Shown one piece after another: positions 9,105 to 18,611 of a stretch of 64,000 nucleotides of DNA. Source of the DNA: Trichomonas vaginalis G3 (lineage: Eukaryota; Parabasalia; Trichomonadida; Trichomonadidae); the NCBI RefSeq assembly GCF_026262505.1, contig NC_067207.1, positions 27,434,082-27,498,081 of the forward strand, written 5' to 3'. The notes under the pieces were generated by a model. That model worked only from the letters and a program-made list of their open reading frames with translations. It did not search any database and had not been told where the DNA came from. Position 1 is the first letter of the stretch, and every line of letters begins with the position of its first letter. Position numbers and translations under genes: made by a program.

Positions 9105-11099
9105 TCATTGAACCATTCGATAAATGAGCATCTTTGCGAGCCATTTGTGTTCGAGAGTCTTGTACCATAAAGGTGGCATCTCAGCAGTTGAGCATCCCTT
9201 CAATGCATTGATATCTGTTGATGGAACAGAGTATGCGACTTCATCATTGATCATGATCCAATATGCACTTTTTTGCAAAAAGACCACGTAATGAAAATTG
9301 CAATAGGCAACAATTGCAATCAATTGATATCTTTGCCTTTCGACTGTTGGGAGTGTCAACTTTTTCGGGAAGTCAAAGATGACTTGATGAATCGAATCAT
9401 TCTGCCACTCTCTCTGAATGTCGAAAGTCAAGAATTGTGGCCATGATGTGTTCCTTGTAGTTGACAAATGATATTGAATGGCATGATCGAGATCTGGTTC
9501 TCCAATTCTGGTGTGAATCGAGTAGCAATTTGTTTGTTCGTTGGCACTATCACGGTAAGTGATTCGGAAGAGTTGACCGATTCCTGGTATTTGCTCTGCG
9601 AGATCTGTGATCAATCTTGTCATCGTGTCATCACAATCTTGTGCCTCATATGTTGAGTTACCAAGTAATGTGGCAAGTTCATGGGGAACGAAGACTAATC
9701 CTTTGGACTTCAATGAATTCAAATTTGTAAAGATACTTGACATCTCTGTTACGATGGGAGAGGACTGATTGGCAACCTTCAAAACTTCTGTTCTCACTTC
9801 GGATATGTAGAACAGAACCTGTAAACATACGTTCAAATGACACGTATTTCCCATATTATGAAGACCAACAATACCACCTTTAATTGGGTAAAGGTAGTTC
9901 GCCTCTTGTGATGACTGTATGATATCGACAGCTTGATGAGCGACAGCAATGATGTTCCGCTTTGATGGTTTCATGGAGGGTGCAACAACAGCAGCGACGG
10001 TATCGCTTGAAGGAAGAACCTTTGTTGGTGTAAAATCTTCGAAAAGGAGTAACTCTTCATTATCATTCAGGGGTGATCCATCAATGTTATAATTTGTCAA
10101 ACCGACTAAACCTGATATGATCAGAGGAAGTGATGTGCGCTCACCTCGAAAACCATTTTTCATGCAGGACCAGCATGACTTGAAACGTGCAAAGAAACGC
10201 TCGACAATCTGCCTGTCTTGGGCAATGGCGTTGTTGCGTTCAACGTCTGCTTCTTCGTGGCTTCTCTTCATCACCACGGCAGTAAGGTGATATTTCTGGA
10301 TTCCAATATAGCCCCGGTCGGCAAGTACAGGATATTGGTAATCATCAAATCCTCGCTTTACTGTCAAAAAATCCGAGACTTTTGACAAATCGAAAATCTT
10401 CTTGTCATGGACTGCAGCCATAAACTCAACGTTTTGATGTATGGCTTTTCCATCTGGTGACACGAGGACTTGGAGCTTAATACCGTTGCAGTGGTTTTTT
10501 TCATCCCAACTATAAAGCCTCTCTTCCTTTACCGAAGGAATGTTGAAAGGAATTGTAGTGCTGTCTACAGCTGCAACAGCATCAGGGAAGTTTGTAAATT
10601 TGTTCTTCATTGAAGTTAACGGTGGACAGTGATTGGGAAGAAAATAGCTCGCAAAGATTGGAAATGCAACATTGGTAGTTCTTGTAACTAATTTGGAATA
10701 GCATGACTGGGAAATATGTAGCAACGGACATAATGCTGAATAGGGCAAGTATGTGCAGTAATATGTGAGCGTGAGGAAGAGAGACTCGATTGTTGAAAAT
10801 TTGACCTTCCTTCCTCTTCTGGCCCTTCCACAGTTGGATTCAATAATGTCAGCGAGGTATTCCAACTGTTCATATGTGAAGTTGCACAATGATCGGAGCT
10901 GGAGCTTTGGATGCATCCTGATGAATATTGAAATCGAGAACCTGGGCATTGGATTGGTCAATGTCATCTCTTTTGCCTCTTCTTCATTTAATGGCTCTTC
11001 ATCTGTGTCGGAATTCTCAGGTGTAACAGTAACAACAATGTTCGCCCTTCTGGATTCTTTTATCTTGGTGATGATATCTTCATCGCATGGTTCATCCAT
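9105..11099 (-). CDS. transposase-deubiquitinase fusion (DDE_4 + USP-like)
   Basis: 664 aa from the Met of MDEPCDED. I prefer this start to one 32 codons upstream because TCACTTCATTTA, close to the trichomonad initiator consensus, lies five bases before it, and the extra residues read like untranslated AT-rich DNA. After an acidic N-terminus (residues 1-45), residues 70-335 form a Harbinger/DDE_4 transposase: D179 (AAVDSTT), D261 (VLADRGY) and E300 (IVERFFARFK), with the usual WDEKNHCNGIK segment between them. A linker follows (about 336-408). Residues 409-625 carry a USP signature: Cys box GLHNMGNTCHLNVCLQ with C420, and a His box with H603 (HYVVF) followed by ND at 618-619. The C19 domain is short but keeps all catalytic positions. 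Expected activities are strand transfer at the element's ends and cleavage of ubiquitin conjugates, in the nucleus. The frame is intact. Confidence 0.85.
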   Translation of the reverse strand: MDEPCDEDIITKIKESRRANIVVTVTPENSDTDEEPLNEEEAKEMTLTNPMPRFSISIFIRMHPKLQLRSLCNFTYEQLEYLADIIESNCGRARRGRKVKFSTIESLFLTLTYYCTYLPYSALCPLLHISQSCYSKLVTRTTNVAFPIFASYFLPNHCPPLTSMKNKFTNFPDAVAAVDSTTIPFNIPSVKEERLYSWDEKNHCNGIKLQVLVSPDGKAIHQNVEFMAAVHDKKIFDLSKVSDFLTVKRGFDDYQYPVLADRGYIGIQKYHLTAVVMKRSHEEADVERNNAIAQDRQIVERFFARFKSCWSCMKNGFRGERTSLPLIISGLVGLTNYNIDGSPLNDNEELLLFEDFTPTKVLPSSDTVAAVVAPSMKPSKRNIIAVAHQAVDIIQSSQEANYLYPIKGGIVGLHNMGNTCHLNVCLQVLFYISEVRTEVLKVANQSSPIVTEMSSIFTNLNSLKSKGLVFVPHELATLLGNSTYEAQDCDDTMTRLITDLAEQIPGIGQLFRITYRDSANEQTNCYSIHTRIGEPDLDHAIQYHLSTTRNTSWPQFLTFDIQREWQNDSIHQVIFDFPKKLTLPTVERQRYQLIAIVAYCNFHYVVFLQKSAYWIMINDEVAYSVPSTDINALKGCSTAEMPPLWYKTLEHKWLAKMLIYRMVQ

Positions 11100-11104
11100 G
11101 TTGA

Positions 11105-11116
11105 TAAATGAAGTGA
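11105..11116 (-). promoter_or_regulatory. initiator-like element of the fusion gene
   Basis: On the minus strand TCACTTCATTTA sits five bases before the ATG. It resembles the trichomonad core promoter Inr (TCA-Y-T-W and a following TCATTA), which normally lies within about 20 bases of the start codon. The transposon gene thus appears to use host-type transcription signals, unlike the Polinton genes. Confidence 0.55.
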
Positions 11117-11186
11117 TTAAAAGATATAAAAATCTTATCAAATTTGAAATAGAGTTCAAAATTAATAAATAATGAAACCCAATCAA

Positions 11187-11373
11187 TTTAATCATATCTA
11201 GATATCCTAATATATATCATTTTAAACTTGAAATTAAGAAACTGTGAAGAATTAAAAAACGTTTAAAATCTTTCATACAATTTAATCATATCTATATATT
11301 CTAGTATATATCATTTTAAACTCGAAATTAAGAAACTGTGAAGAATTAAAAAAAACGTTTAAAATCTTTTAAT
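11187..11373. repeat. 93-bp direct repeat, two copies
   Basis: Starting at 11188 and 11281, two units share AATCATATCTA, ATATATCATTTTAAAC and GAAATTAAGAAACTGTGAAG with few differences. They lie upstream of the transposase gene. Confidence 0.75.
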
Positions 11374-11426
11374 AGAAATAGTTTATTTAAAAAATAAAAG
11401 TTTAACTGGTGCATAAGTAAAAATTA

Positions 11427-11505
11427 GATTCTCGAACTTATTATTATTTTTGATTGAAATATTAAAATAGTATTCCAATCAAAAATAATAATAAGTTCGA
11501 GAATC
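11427..11505. repeat. perfect 30-bp inverted repeat (hairpin)
   Basis: Arms 11427-11456 (GATTCTCGAACTTATTATTA and on) and 11476-11505 are exact reverse complements, separated by 19 bases. A small palindromic insertion or cruciform-forming site inside the transposon. Confidence 0.85.
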
Positions 11506-11584
11506 GTAATTTTAGAACTTTTTTACATTCTTCACGCCTGTAAAATATTCCATAATTACAGATTTTATTAATTACTACTTTTTT

Positions 11585-11880
11585 AGATACATTCTAAAGC
11601 TGGCGAAGCAACGCTAAAGTGATGATTAACAGTGAATCACTGCGACGACCCAACATAATATATTGAGATTAATTTTCTAGGTACGGTTGAAATGGCGGAG
11701 ACCTTCTGGCTGTGCCTCAGAGCCCCTAAAATATTTCAAAAGAAATATTTCTACCATTTCGTCGAAAGATTAATCTCTGACTATGTCCGAGATAGCATCA
11801 CTCAGGCGAAAGTATTACGCCGAGAATACCGATAGAAGTTTCTATCTAGTATAAGCGCCAGTATTTAGAAGAAAACATCT
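11585..11880. other. GC-richer, stem-rich block, possible structured RNA
   Basis: This block is less AT-rich than everything around it and has no open frame. Complementary pairs are frequent: AGTGAT/ATCACT (11619-11641), GAGATTAAT (from 11663) with ATTAATCTC (near 11770), GAAATGG with CCATTTC, AAATATTTC/GAAATATTT, GGCG/CGCC and GATAGAA/TTCTATC. Together they would form a central long stem enclosing a small hairpin and flanked by three more. This suggests a structured RNA or a decayed one. I cannot assign it: tRNA, snoRNA boxes, RNase P and group I core motifs were considered and none fits convincingly. Confidence 0.35.
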
Positions 11881-12054
11881 AAAAAAATGAACTATTTGTT
11901 CCATTCAATTATCAATTTTTTTTGTGAAAAAAAGAAATTTTGAAATTATACTTATAATATTGTTAGCATATATAAAATAAACATTTTGGGAAAAATTATA
12001 AAATTTTCCAAAATTTACCATCGAAAATTTTCCCAAAATTTTCAAATTTTTCCT

Positions 12055-12138
12055 AAATGTTAGTCACCGTTACGTTTTTTTCTTTGGGGGCGAGCTTGCG
12101 AGCCCCCAAAGAAAAAAACGTAACGGTGACTAACATTT
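12055..12138. repeat. perfect 37-bp-arm palindrome
   Basis: Arms 12055-12091 and 12102-12138 are exact complements (starting AAATGTTAGTCACCGTTACG) with a 10-base loop GAGCTTGCGA. It contains the G5C/GC5 core. It is a strong cruciform candidate and marks the left part of a nested inverted-repeat insertion. Confidence 0.9.
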
Positions 12139-12142
12139 CGGC

Positions 12143-12655
12143 ATAGTTTAAGTCTAGGTTTTGCATTTTAAAATGTTTGTTACCTTATCTTCTTTCAAAA
12201 AGTGGCAAAAATTTGTTTGAAATTTGAAAAAGATATTTTTATTTGCATAAATGACATTCAACTAAGCTGTAGCATGATTCTTTTGCATGCTCTAGTTTTT
12301 TTCTCAGTTCAATCTCCTTCCATACTCTTGCTTTTACCAGTAAGATCGCACCAAAATTCTCAAAATTTAAGATCTCCAAATTTTATGTCCAACTCCAATT
12401 ATCAAACGCCCTCATTAACGCCACTCATAGCCATCTTTCATGCATGAGAAATCGTTATGAGAAGATTTTTTACGGCTAATTATCTGATTCAATTCAGATC
12501 AATACTCAAAGCCCCATTATTTATTTATAAATCCTTGTTTGTCGCCTATGCGAATAAAAATTCTTTTTATATTTTAAACAATTTTTTTCACTTTGGAAGG
12601 AGAAAGTGACTAACATTTTAAAAATGCAAAAACCGACTAAACTATTCCCAAATAT
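12143..12655. repeat. nested MITE-like insertion with imperfect inverted ends
   Basis: 12143-12182 (CATAGTTTAAGTCTAGGTTT region) and 12617-12655 (AAACCGACTAAACTATTCCC region) are imperfect inverted repeats, and GTGACTAACATTT occurs beside each. GGGAAAAATTT-type stretches flank further out (near 11990 and 12670). This suggests a non-autonomous element inside the larger transposon. The open frame at 12202-12447 in it has no supporting features and is not called. Confidence 0.45.
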
Positions 12656-13012
12656 CCATCAACATTTTTCCCAAAAAATTTCACAGGAAAGTTTGCCAAA
12701 GCGGAACCCAACTAATATGTTCAATTCATGAAAATTTTATTTTAATTTACTAGGTTTATATAAACTTTTGAACCTTTTATAATGTCTATAGCAACTCAAA
12801 TCAATTGCAATTCATTAATTTATTTGTTTGAGACAAATCATTAATTTATTGATTTTTTTGAAACAAAAAAAGGACATAGGAACTATTCAATTTGTTTGTA
12901 ATCCTTTTTTATCCACACTTGCTGAAAAAATAAAAAAAATTAATTGTTATATAAAATATCTTTGTATTTTGATTACATATTCTATATGTGGTATTCCGCA
13001 AATCATATTTCA

Positions 13013-13305
13013 TATTCCATATGTGGTATTACATATTCCAATAAAAGGCACTTAATGTGCATTTTCTAATTCAATTAGATTTGCACATTAAGTGCCTTAT
13101 TATTATAATAACTTTAATATGGAATAAGTCGAGTTTATTCCAATATACGAGCTTATGCTCATATGTCGGGTTAAAATCTGGCGTTTGGCAATGTCGCAAA
13201 ACGCTGATATGCTAATTCCTAAAAAATTTTTTTTATGAAAAAATTCTTTATTCGCAAAAGGTATAGTATTTGCTCATGTACGAACATATGCGAGAAATTC
13301 CCAAT
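13013..13305 (-). repeat. right terminal inverted repeat of the 5-kb transposon
   Basis: Reverse complement of 8281-8572, ending CGAGAAATTCCCAAT. Includes the same internal AAGGCAC...GTGCCTT hairpin. Confidence 0.9.
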
Positions 13306-14114
13306 ATAAAACCAAAAATAATTGTTATAATTTAAATGAAGAAGTAATTTAAAACGATTTTATTTATGATCAAATTTTATATATTTTTTTGGATCAAATC
13401 CATTTTAATAGAATTTATATACTATTCATCTATTAGTAAACACTACCGTATATTATTTTTTAAGCTATCTTATTTTTTGAAATTTTATTCAAATCTTTGG
13501 TCGCAAGAAGAATTGCATGATAAATAAAAACATTTAATCAAAGTCAATTTATTTTTCATATTCAAATGGACTGAGTGTTAACATTTAACATTTTTTGCTA
13601 ATTGTCGTCAAAAATTAGGCGTAAAGCAAAAATTGATATTTCATATGGTTTTATGATAGATAAGAATTATATTCCCATTCATTATATTCGTAAATTTTGA
13701 GGTTTATCCTTCGCTTTTAAGATCATTGAATTTGATTTTTATATAAAATAGTTATATATTAGAAAATAATATGAGTTTATGTGATATTATTTTTCAGAAG
13801 ATTTCATTCTATATGCCTATGAAAAGTACTCTCAAAACTAACTTTTTCCTAATTATAATTAAATCTAGAATATTGTATTATGCTTAGTATTATTTCATTT
13901 TTCTCATTCAATTTAGAATTTACAAATGTCAAAAAATTGAGAGCTGTCATTTTTGATGAATTTCTGTTTATTACAATTTGAGTTTAATACTAATTATTTA
14001 TTCAAACTACAAAGTTTGTAATTTAAAATATTTTGTGAGATCAGATTGAATTAATTCAAGGTTCTTTTCAATTAATATTAATGACCATATTACGCATTTT
14101 CGAACATTCTAAAC
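13306..14114. other. AT-rich intergenic DNA
   Basis: About 800 bases of very AT-rich sequence between the transposon and the satellite. No gene, RNA or repeat recognised. Confidence 0.5.
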
Positions 14115-15067
14115 CAAATATATAAAAATGGGAGACGAATGTTAAATTTGCTAGACATGGGGGAGTTGTCTGCAAAGTTTTAGCTCTTATCTCTAGCAAA
14201 AAATTAATTTTAAAAAAATGACCGAATACGTTTCACAGCGAGAAAAAAATAAAAGGCAAGATAGAATTTTCTAGACATAAAGAAGTTGTTTACCGAGTTT
14301 TAGCTCTTATCTCTAACAAAAAATTAATTTTAAAAAAATGACCGAATACGTTTCACAGCGAGAAAAAAATAAAAGGCAAGATAGAATTTTCTAGACATAA
14401 AGAAGTTGTTTACCGAGTTTTAGCTCTTATCTCTAACAAAAAATTAATTTTAGAAAAATGACCGAATACGTTTCACAGCGAGAAAAAAATAAAAGGCAAG
14501 ATAGAATTTTCTAGACATAAAGAAGTTGTTTACCGAGTTTTAGCTCTTATCTCTAACAAAAAATTAATTTTAAAAAAATGACCGAATACGTTTCACAGCG
14601 AGAAAAAAATAAAAGGCAAGATAGAATTTTCTAGACATAAAGAAGTTGTTTACCGAGTTTTAGCTCTTATCTCTAACAAAAAATTAATTTTAAAAAAATG
14701 ACCGAATACGTTTCACAGCGAGAAAAAAATAAAAGGCAAGATAGAATTTTCTAGACATAAAGAAGTTGTTTACCGAGTTTTAGCTCTTATCTCTAACAAA
14801 AAATTAATTTTAAAAAAATGACCGAATACGTTTCACAGCGAGAAAAAAATAAAAGGCAAGATAGAATTTTCTAGACATAAAGAAGTTGTTTACCGAGTTT
14901 TAGCTCTTATCTCTAACAAAAAATTAATTTTAAAAAAATGACCGAATACGTTTCACAGCGAGAAAAAAATAAAAGGCAAGATAGAATTTTCTAGACATAA
15001 AGAAGTTGTTTACCGAGTTTTAGCTCTTATCTCTAACAAAAAATTAATTTTAAAAAAATGACCGAAT
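14115..15067. repeat. 120-bp satellite array, about eight units
   Basis: The landmark ACCGAATACGTTTCACAGCG recurs at 14221, 14341, 14461, 14581, 14701, 14821 and 14941, exactly 120 bases apart. The next unit stops after ACCGAAT at 15067, where the Polinton terminus starts. Internal units are almost identical, while the first (14115-14220) is diverged, as expected for recent unequal amplification from one side. No coding capacity. Confidence 0.95.
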
Positions 15068-16016
15068 AGTAGTGTATATGACGGGTTGTGTGACTTTTCT
15101 TGTAAACGTAAGAATTCATACAATATCGAGCGATTTTGTATCATTTTTTTTAACATATGAAGTAAAAAATGTATGATTCTTACGGTTTTTATTCTTACGT
15201 TTTTGAATAAATCAAGATTTAAAAAATGTTCAAAATTGTAAGACATTTACACTCAGCCCAAACATAATGAAATAAATCATTAAAAAAAATTAACATTAAT
15301 TTTAAAATAATTTATTTTATCTTTTATAAAAGAAGCTATATATATATATAGATGATGTCAGATATTCCGCGATTAATTAAACATTGTTTAAATCATGAAT
15401 GAAATCAATGGAGTCATAATCAAAGACCTCATAAACGAGAAAAATAAATTTCTTACATTTTTTGAATAATTTATTTTTTTTAATTCGTAAGAAATGAGTG
15501 TCACAAGATTCGTGACTGTGAATCAATTAATGAATAAACTTTCACCAATTCTCACCCAGGTTAAACAAGTAGACGTTTATTTTGATGATTATGTAGAAAG
15601 TTTATTTTATAAAGGTAAGTTTAATATTAAACCCATTGCTTTTGCATTTGATGGTAAATTAATCGAAAATTCAAAAATTTGGGAATTAATTCCGAATATT
15701 GAATTTATAACAAATATTAAGGATAAGTGGTTTAAACAACAAAACTACACCACTAAAGTTCTTTGTAGATTAATGATTAAAACTGAGGAAAAAGAATTTA
15801 ACAGTTTTAAATATCATCCATGTAAAATTTTAGAACTTGGTAACGAAAAACTTCAGAAAAAATTAAACGCAAGACTATCAAAAGATAGAATCGAAAGAAT
15901 AAATAAACTCGCTATTGGTAATTATGATGATGATGAAAAAGAATTTGATGAGTTCAACATAGAACTTTAAGAAACTAATGATTATTTGAATTTATGAAAT
16001 CAATTATTTGATTCAT
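15068..16016 (+). repeat. left terminal inverted repeat of copy A (extended)
   Basis: Matches the right end (34487-35261) in reverse, including the 158-aa gene, but contains an extra block of roughly 190 bp (about 15310-15480) also found at the left ends of B and C. The outermost 230 bp are diverged from the other five termini. Confidence 0.75.
15494..15970 (+). CDS. unknown 158-aa Polinton terminal gene, left copy
   Basis: Starts MSVTRFVTVNQLMNKLSPIL and ends with an acidic tail (DDDEKEFDEFNIEL). Mixed alpha/beta composition with KHPC-like YHPCKILELG near residue 115 and a basic stretch RLSKDRIERINK. No family recognised. It lies inside the terminal inverted repeat, so an inverted relative sits at the other end (34530-35003), while copies B and C lack it on the left. 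A gene next to the tips of a protein-primed replicon invites the idea of a terminal or end-binding protein, but nothing in the sequence proves it. Confidence 0.55.
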   Translation: MSVTRFVTVNQLMNKLSPILTQVKQVDVYFDDYVESLFYKGKFNIKPIAFAFDGKLIENSKIWELIPNIEFITNIKDKWFKQQNYTTKVLCRLMIKTEEKEFNSFKYHPCKILELGNEKLQKKLNARLSKDRIERINKLAIGNYDDDEKEFDEFNIEL

Positions 16017-16343
16017 TCTTTCTTCAATCTCTTCTATTCTTTTTGTTAAATCATCAATTTTCATTAATGAGGTGATTCTTGATTGAGGAATAGATTTCAA
16101 ACTAACCACTCCTTTTATTTTTGAAATTTTGAATCCATCAACTTTAAACATTTTATTTAATTTACATGTTGTCAATTCTTCAAATAATTTTTTATTATTA
16201 GCATAATAGTCATTAAATTCTTCAACAGATGAAAAAATTTTTATTTCAGTAATTGGTTTAACAACGTTTATTTTTTGTTGAACATTTTCACTTTCATTTA
16301 TTTCTTCCTCCTCTGTTTCATTTATTTTTAAAATCGGTTTCAT
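15975..16343 (-). CDS. unknown 122-aa coiled-coil protein (copy A)
   Basis: Starts MKPILKINETEEEEINESEN. A central globular part (IFSSVEEFNDYYANNKKLFEEL) is followed by a C-terminal heptad helix (LTKRIEEIEERMNQIIDFI). The frame is whole. The stop lies five bases from the end of the convergent 158-aa gene. Start preceded on its strand by TTTTTATTTAATG-like sequence. Function unknown; helical oligomerisation is likely. Copies B (37583-37945) and C (59035-59396) are interrupted. Confidence 0.5.
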   Translation of the reverse strand: MKPILKINETEEEEINESENVQQKINVVKPITEIKIFSSVEEFNDYYANNKKLFEELTTCKLNKMFKVDGFKISKIKGVVSLKSIPQSRITSLMKIDDLTKRIEEIEERMNQIIDFINSNNH

Positions 16344-16409
16344 TTATCATTAAATAAAAATTAGAATATAAGTGATGAAATATATTTTTTAATTAATATT
16401 AAATCAGAA

Positions 16410-16644
16410 ATGGCGGCAGGATTCTTTAAAAAATTATGGGATGGAATTAAGAAAGCTGCGGGTTGGGTTTATAAAAAGATTATTAAACCTTGCAAACTTT
16501 TTGGCACCAGTAGCGAAAACGGCAGGAACTATCATAGGTGGAGTATTAGGTACTAAAGCAGGTAATCCAGCGATGGGAGCACAAGCAGGTAACGCAATTG
16601 GTGGAATTGCTGAAGGAATACTTAATAAAATAGGAGGTAAATAG
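16410..16644 (+). pseudogene. small amphipathic Gly/Ala-rich protein (copy A, interrupted)
   Basis: Copy of the 78-aa gene seen whole at 59463-59699. Start and C-terminus are recognisable, but the frame is not continuous here. Confidence 0.55.
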
Positions 16645-16669
16645 TGGAAAAATAAATATTATTTTTATC

Positions 16670-16881
16670 TTAGTATCGGTTGTAAGTCTTTGATAAACTT
16701 TTTCTCCTTTATTTAAAATTTCTCTTATTGGGGCAGCTTTTGGTGTTATTGATTCAGCTACGTCACTAATTGCTTCTTTATTCTTAAATATCCAATTTGC
16801 TCCCTTCTTCAATGTTTCCCAAACTTTACTCGCTCCTCTTTTTACTTTATCCCACAGTTTCTTAAATATACCTGCAGCCAT
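16670..16881 (-). pseudogene. MAAGIFKKLWD small protein (copy A, probably interrupted)
   Basis: Counterpart of the 71-aa genes at 38272-38487 and 59721-59936; the normal end is not kept in frame here. It converges on the paralogous MAAGFFKKLWD gene. Confidence 0.5.
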
Positions 16882-16950
16882 AGTTGATTATTTCATTAAA
16901 ATTAAAAATTCATTTTCATCTTTTAATTTTGATTTTTTATTTATTAATAA

Positions 16951-18587
16951 ATGACGACTAACTATTTGGTGCCAAACACTAAACCAATTAATGGAAATGT
17001 GTTTCATTCATTCGAAAAGATAAATGAAATATTCGCAAAGAATGATGGTAGAAGATATTATAGAGAACTTGAAAGTTCATGCTATGACTCTGATACTCCA
17101 TATTTTGATGATAAACAAACTCATTTAAGAATTACAAATCCGGCTCATGATGTGAACCAATTAGGTGACACATATATTAAACGCAAAGTTAAAGCAACTC
17201 TAGTTTCAAATAAAGCTTTCACATGTGATGCCGCTTTTAAATGTATGCGTTTATTCGTTGGTTACAAATCATCAAATCAAAGCTTTAAACAATTAGAAGT
17301 AGAAACTGAAAGAGGTGATGCCGGTTATCTTCAAATGGATTGCGCCCGTGAATCTTTCGCATTTGCAACATATAAACCGAAATCAGAAAGGAAAGTTAAA
17401 AAGTTTGTTCATTCGTTATATAATAATGTTCAAAAATATGATAACTCAGTATGTGGTAAATATATTGACCCTTCGAAGTTTTCAAGAAAGCAAATGAAGA
17501 AGTTGATATCACTTTTGATATGATTATTCCGGTAAATGATTTGTTAGCATTTCAGGCGTTCGATGATTATCCTAAATCATTTGGTGATATCATTCTTAAA
17601 TATTATGTTTTCAGGGATACTTTAGTATTTTGTCAGGTTGACCCGTTAAGAGTTGCTGATTTACAAAATTACGTTTATGAAAAGATAACTGATGAAAATT
17701 ATGAAAAGATTATGAATCATGTTTATAAATATGATCGCAAATTCCAACAAATCGGACTTCCTACCAAATTAATTACAAGCTTAGCTACATCTGCTGACGC
17801 AACAGTTGATGACGTTATTATTTCATGCACAAAAATGGAAGTTTTAGAGGATAAATGTATTACACCAGGATATGGTTTAATTGAAGAATCAGTTAAAGCA
17901 ATACCACGTTTATTTAGTAAGGAAGATCCATTCATGATTCCAGCTCAACATATTGACGTTCGTTCACTAAATGGAGGTTGCATCACTCCAGAAGGTATTA
18001 GCTCAGATTTCTCATATGCTCTTCATAATGTTACAGATGTTGTGTTAACATTTCCGAAAAATGCAATGCAAAGAACAGTTTTAGAAAATCCAATGCTTCG
18101 AGGTCTTCAGGTCACTATAGATTCAAGAAACTTCCCCGATCAAGCGATGACCACAGTGGGTGACATATTCTTTACACGTATGCTTCAAGCTTCTGATTTA
18201 GATGGAGTGAATGAATGCACGGAAGAATACGAGGACTCATTAACTAGACCACTGAATGATGATAATGGCATGCCATTAGCTAGAACATGGAAAGACCAAA
18301 CTTCATTCTTATGCACTATTCCAGTTCAACGTGATGGAGCGGGTATATTCTTTGATGGATTAGAAACTTTCAATTCACAAGTTACAGTACAAGTGAAAGC
18401 TTATCCAATCATTCAGGGTGAAAATGACACTTACTGTTCAAAGGTGACAAATCCTCCTCAGGTTTGGTTTACTAGGACTACATATTGGACATGGACACCG
18501 GATGAAGGTTTGAAATATCATCCAACAGGTACACCACCACAGTATAGAAGTTCATATGATGAAATATTGATGAATAGAAATGTTTAA
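16951..18587 (+). pseudogene. capsid-like protein (copy A, interrupted)
   Basis: Gene span starting MTTNYLVPNTKPINGNVFHS and ending SSYDEILMNRNV. The pattern FDMIIPVNDLLAF followed by a tyrosine/aromatic-rich stretch and a hydrophobic strand is that of Polinton and virophage double-jelly-roll major capsid proteins, and the total length (about 545 codons) suits that family. Position just before the packaging ATPase also fits the virion module. The protein would build the shell. Interrupted in all three copies in the window. Family assignment is inferred. Confidence 0.55.
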
Positions 18588-18611
18588 AATTATAAATTTA
18601 TTTTTGATTAA

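Larger units (their letters stand above)
8281..13305. mobile_element. 5.0-kb Harbinger-like DNA transposon carrying a transposase-USP fusion
   Basis: Bounded by terminal inverted repeats of about 292 bp (8281-8572 and 13013-13305) that are almost identical. One large intact gene (9105-11099, minus strand) encodes a DDE_4/Harbinger-type transposase continuous with a ubiquitin-specific protease-like domain. The remaining 1.9 kb to the right is non-coding and contains several smaller palindromic insertions. No clear target-site duplication is visible: left flank ends TGTTTGA and right flank begins ATAAAAC, and the expected 3-bp TWA duplication of Harbinger elements is not obvious. With an intact gene and near-identical ends, the copy is probably young. 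Confidence 0.8.

Noticed and set aside
11585-11880. Group I intron, RNase P RNA or tRNA cluster
   Set aside because: Short resemblances (TCAGAGCCCCTAAA, GACTATGTCC) do not pair as the group I P7 core requires, and no RNase P or tRNA signatures are present.
12202-12447. 81-aa open frame
   Set aside because: Lies in a MITE-like inverted-repeat insertion, has no start signal and no recognisable composition.
13306-14114. Hidden host gene in the AT-rich gap
   Set aside because: No frame of useful length with codon structure and no initiator next to an ATG.
14115-15067. CRISPR-like array
   Set aside because: Regular 120-bp spacing, but the whole unit is repeated with no unique spacers, so it is a satellite.
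15010-15246. 78-aa reverse frame over the satellite/Polinton junction
   Set aside because: Runs across a junction between unrelated repeats; a chance frame in AT-rich DNA. Similar frames at 37103-37297 and 58560-58754 cross the other left tips.
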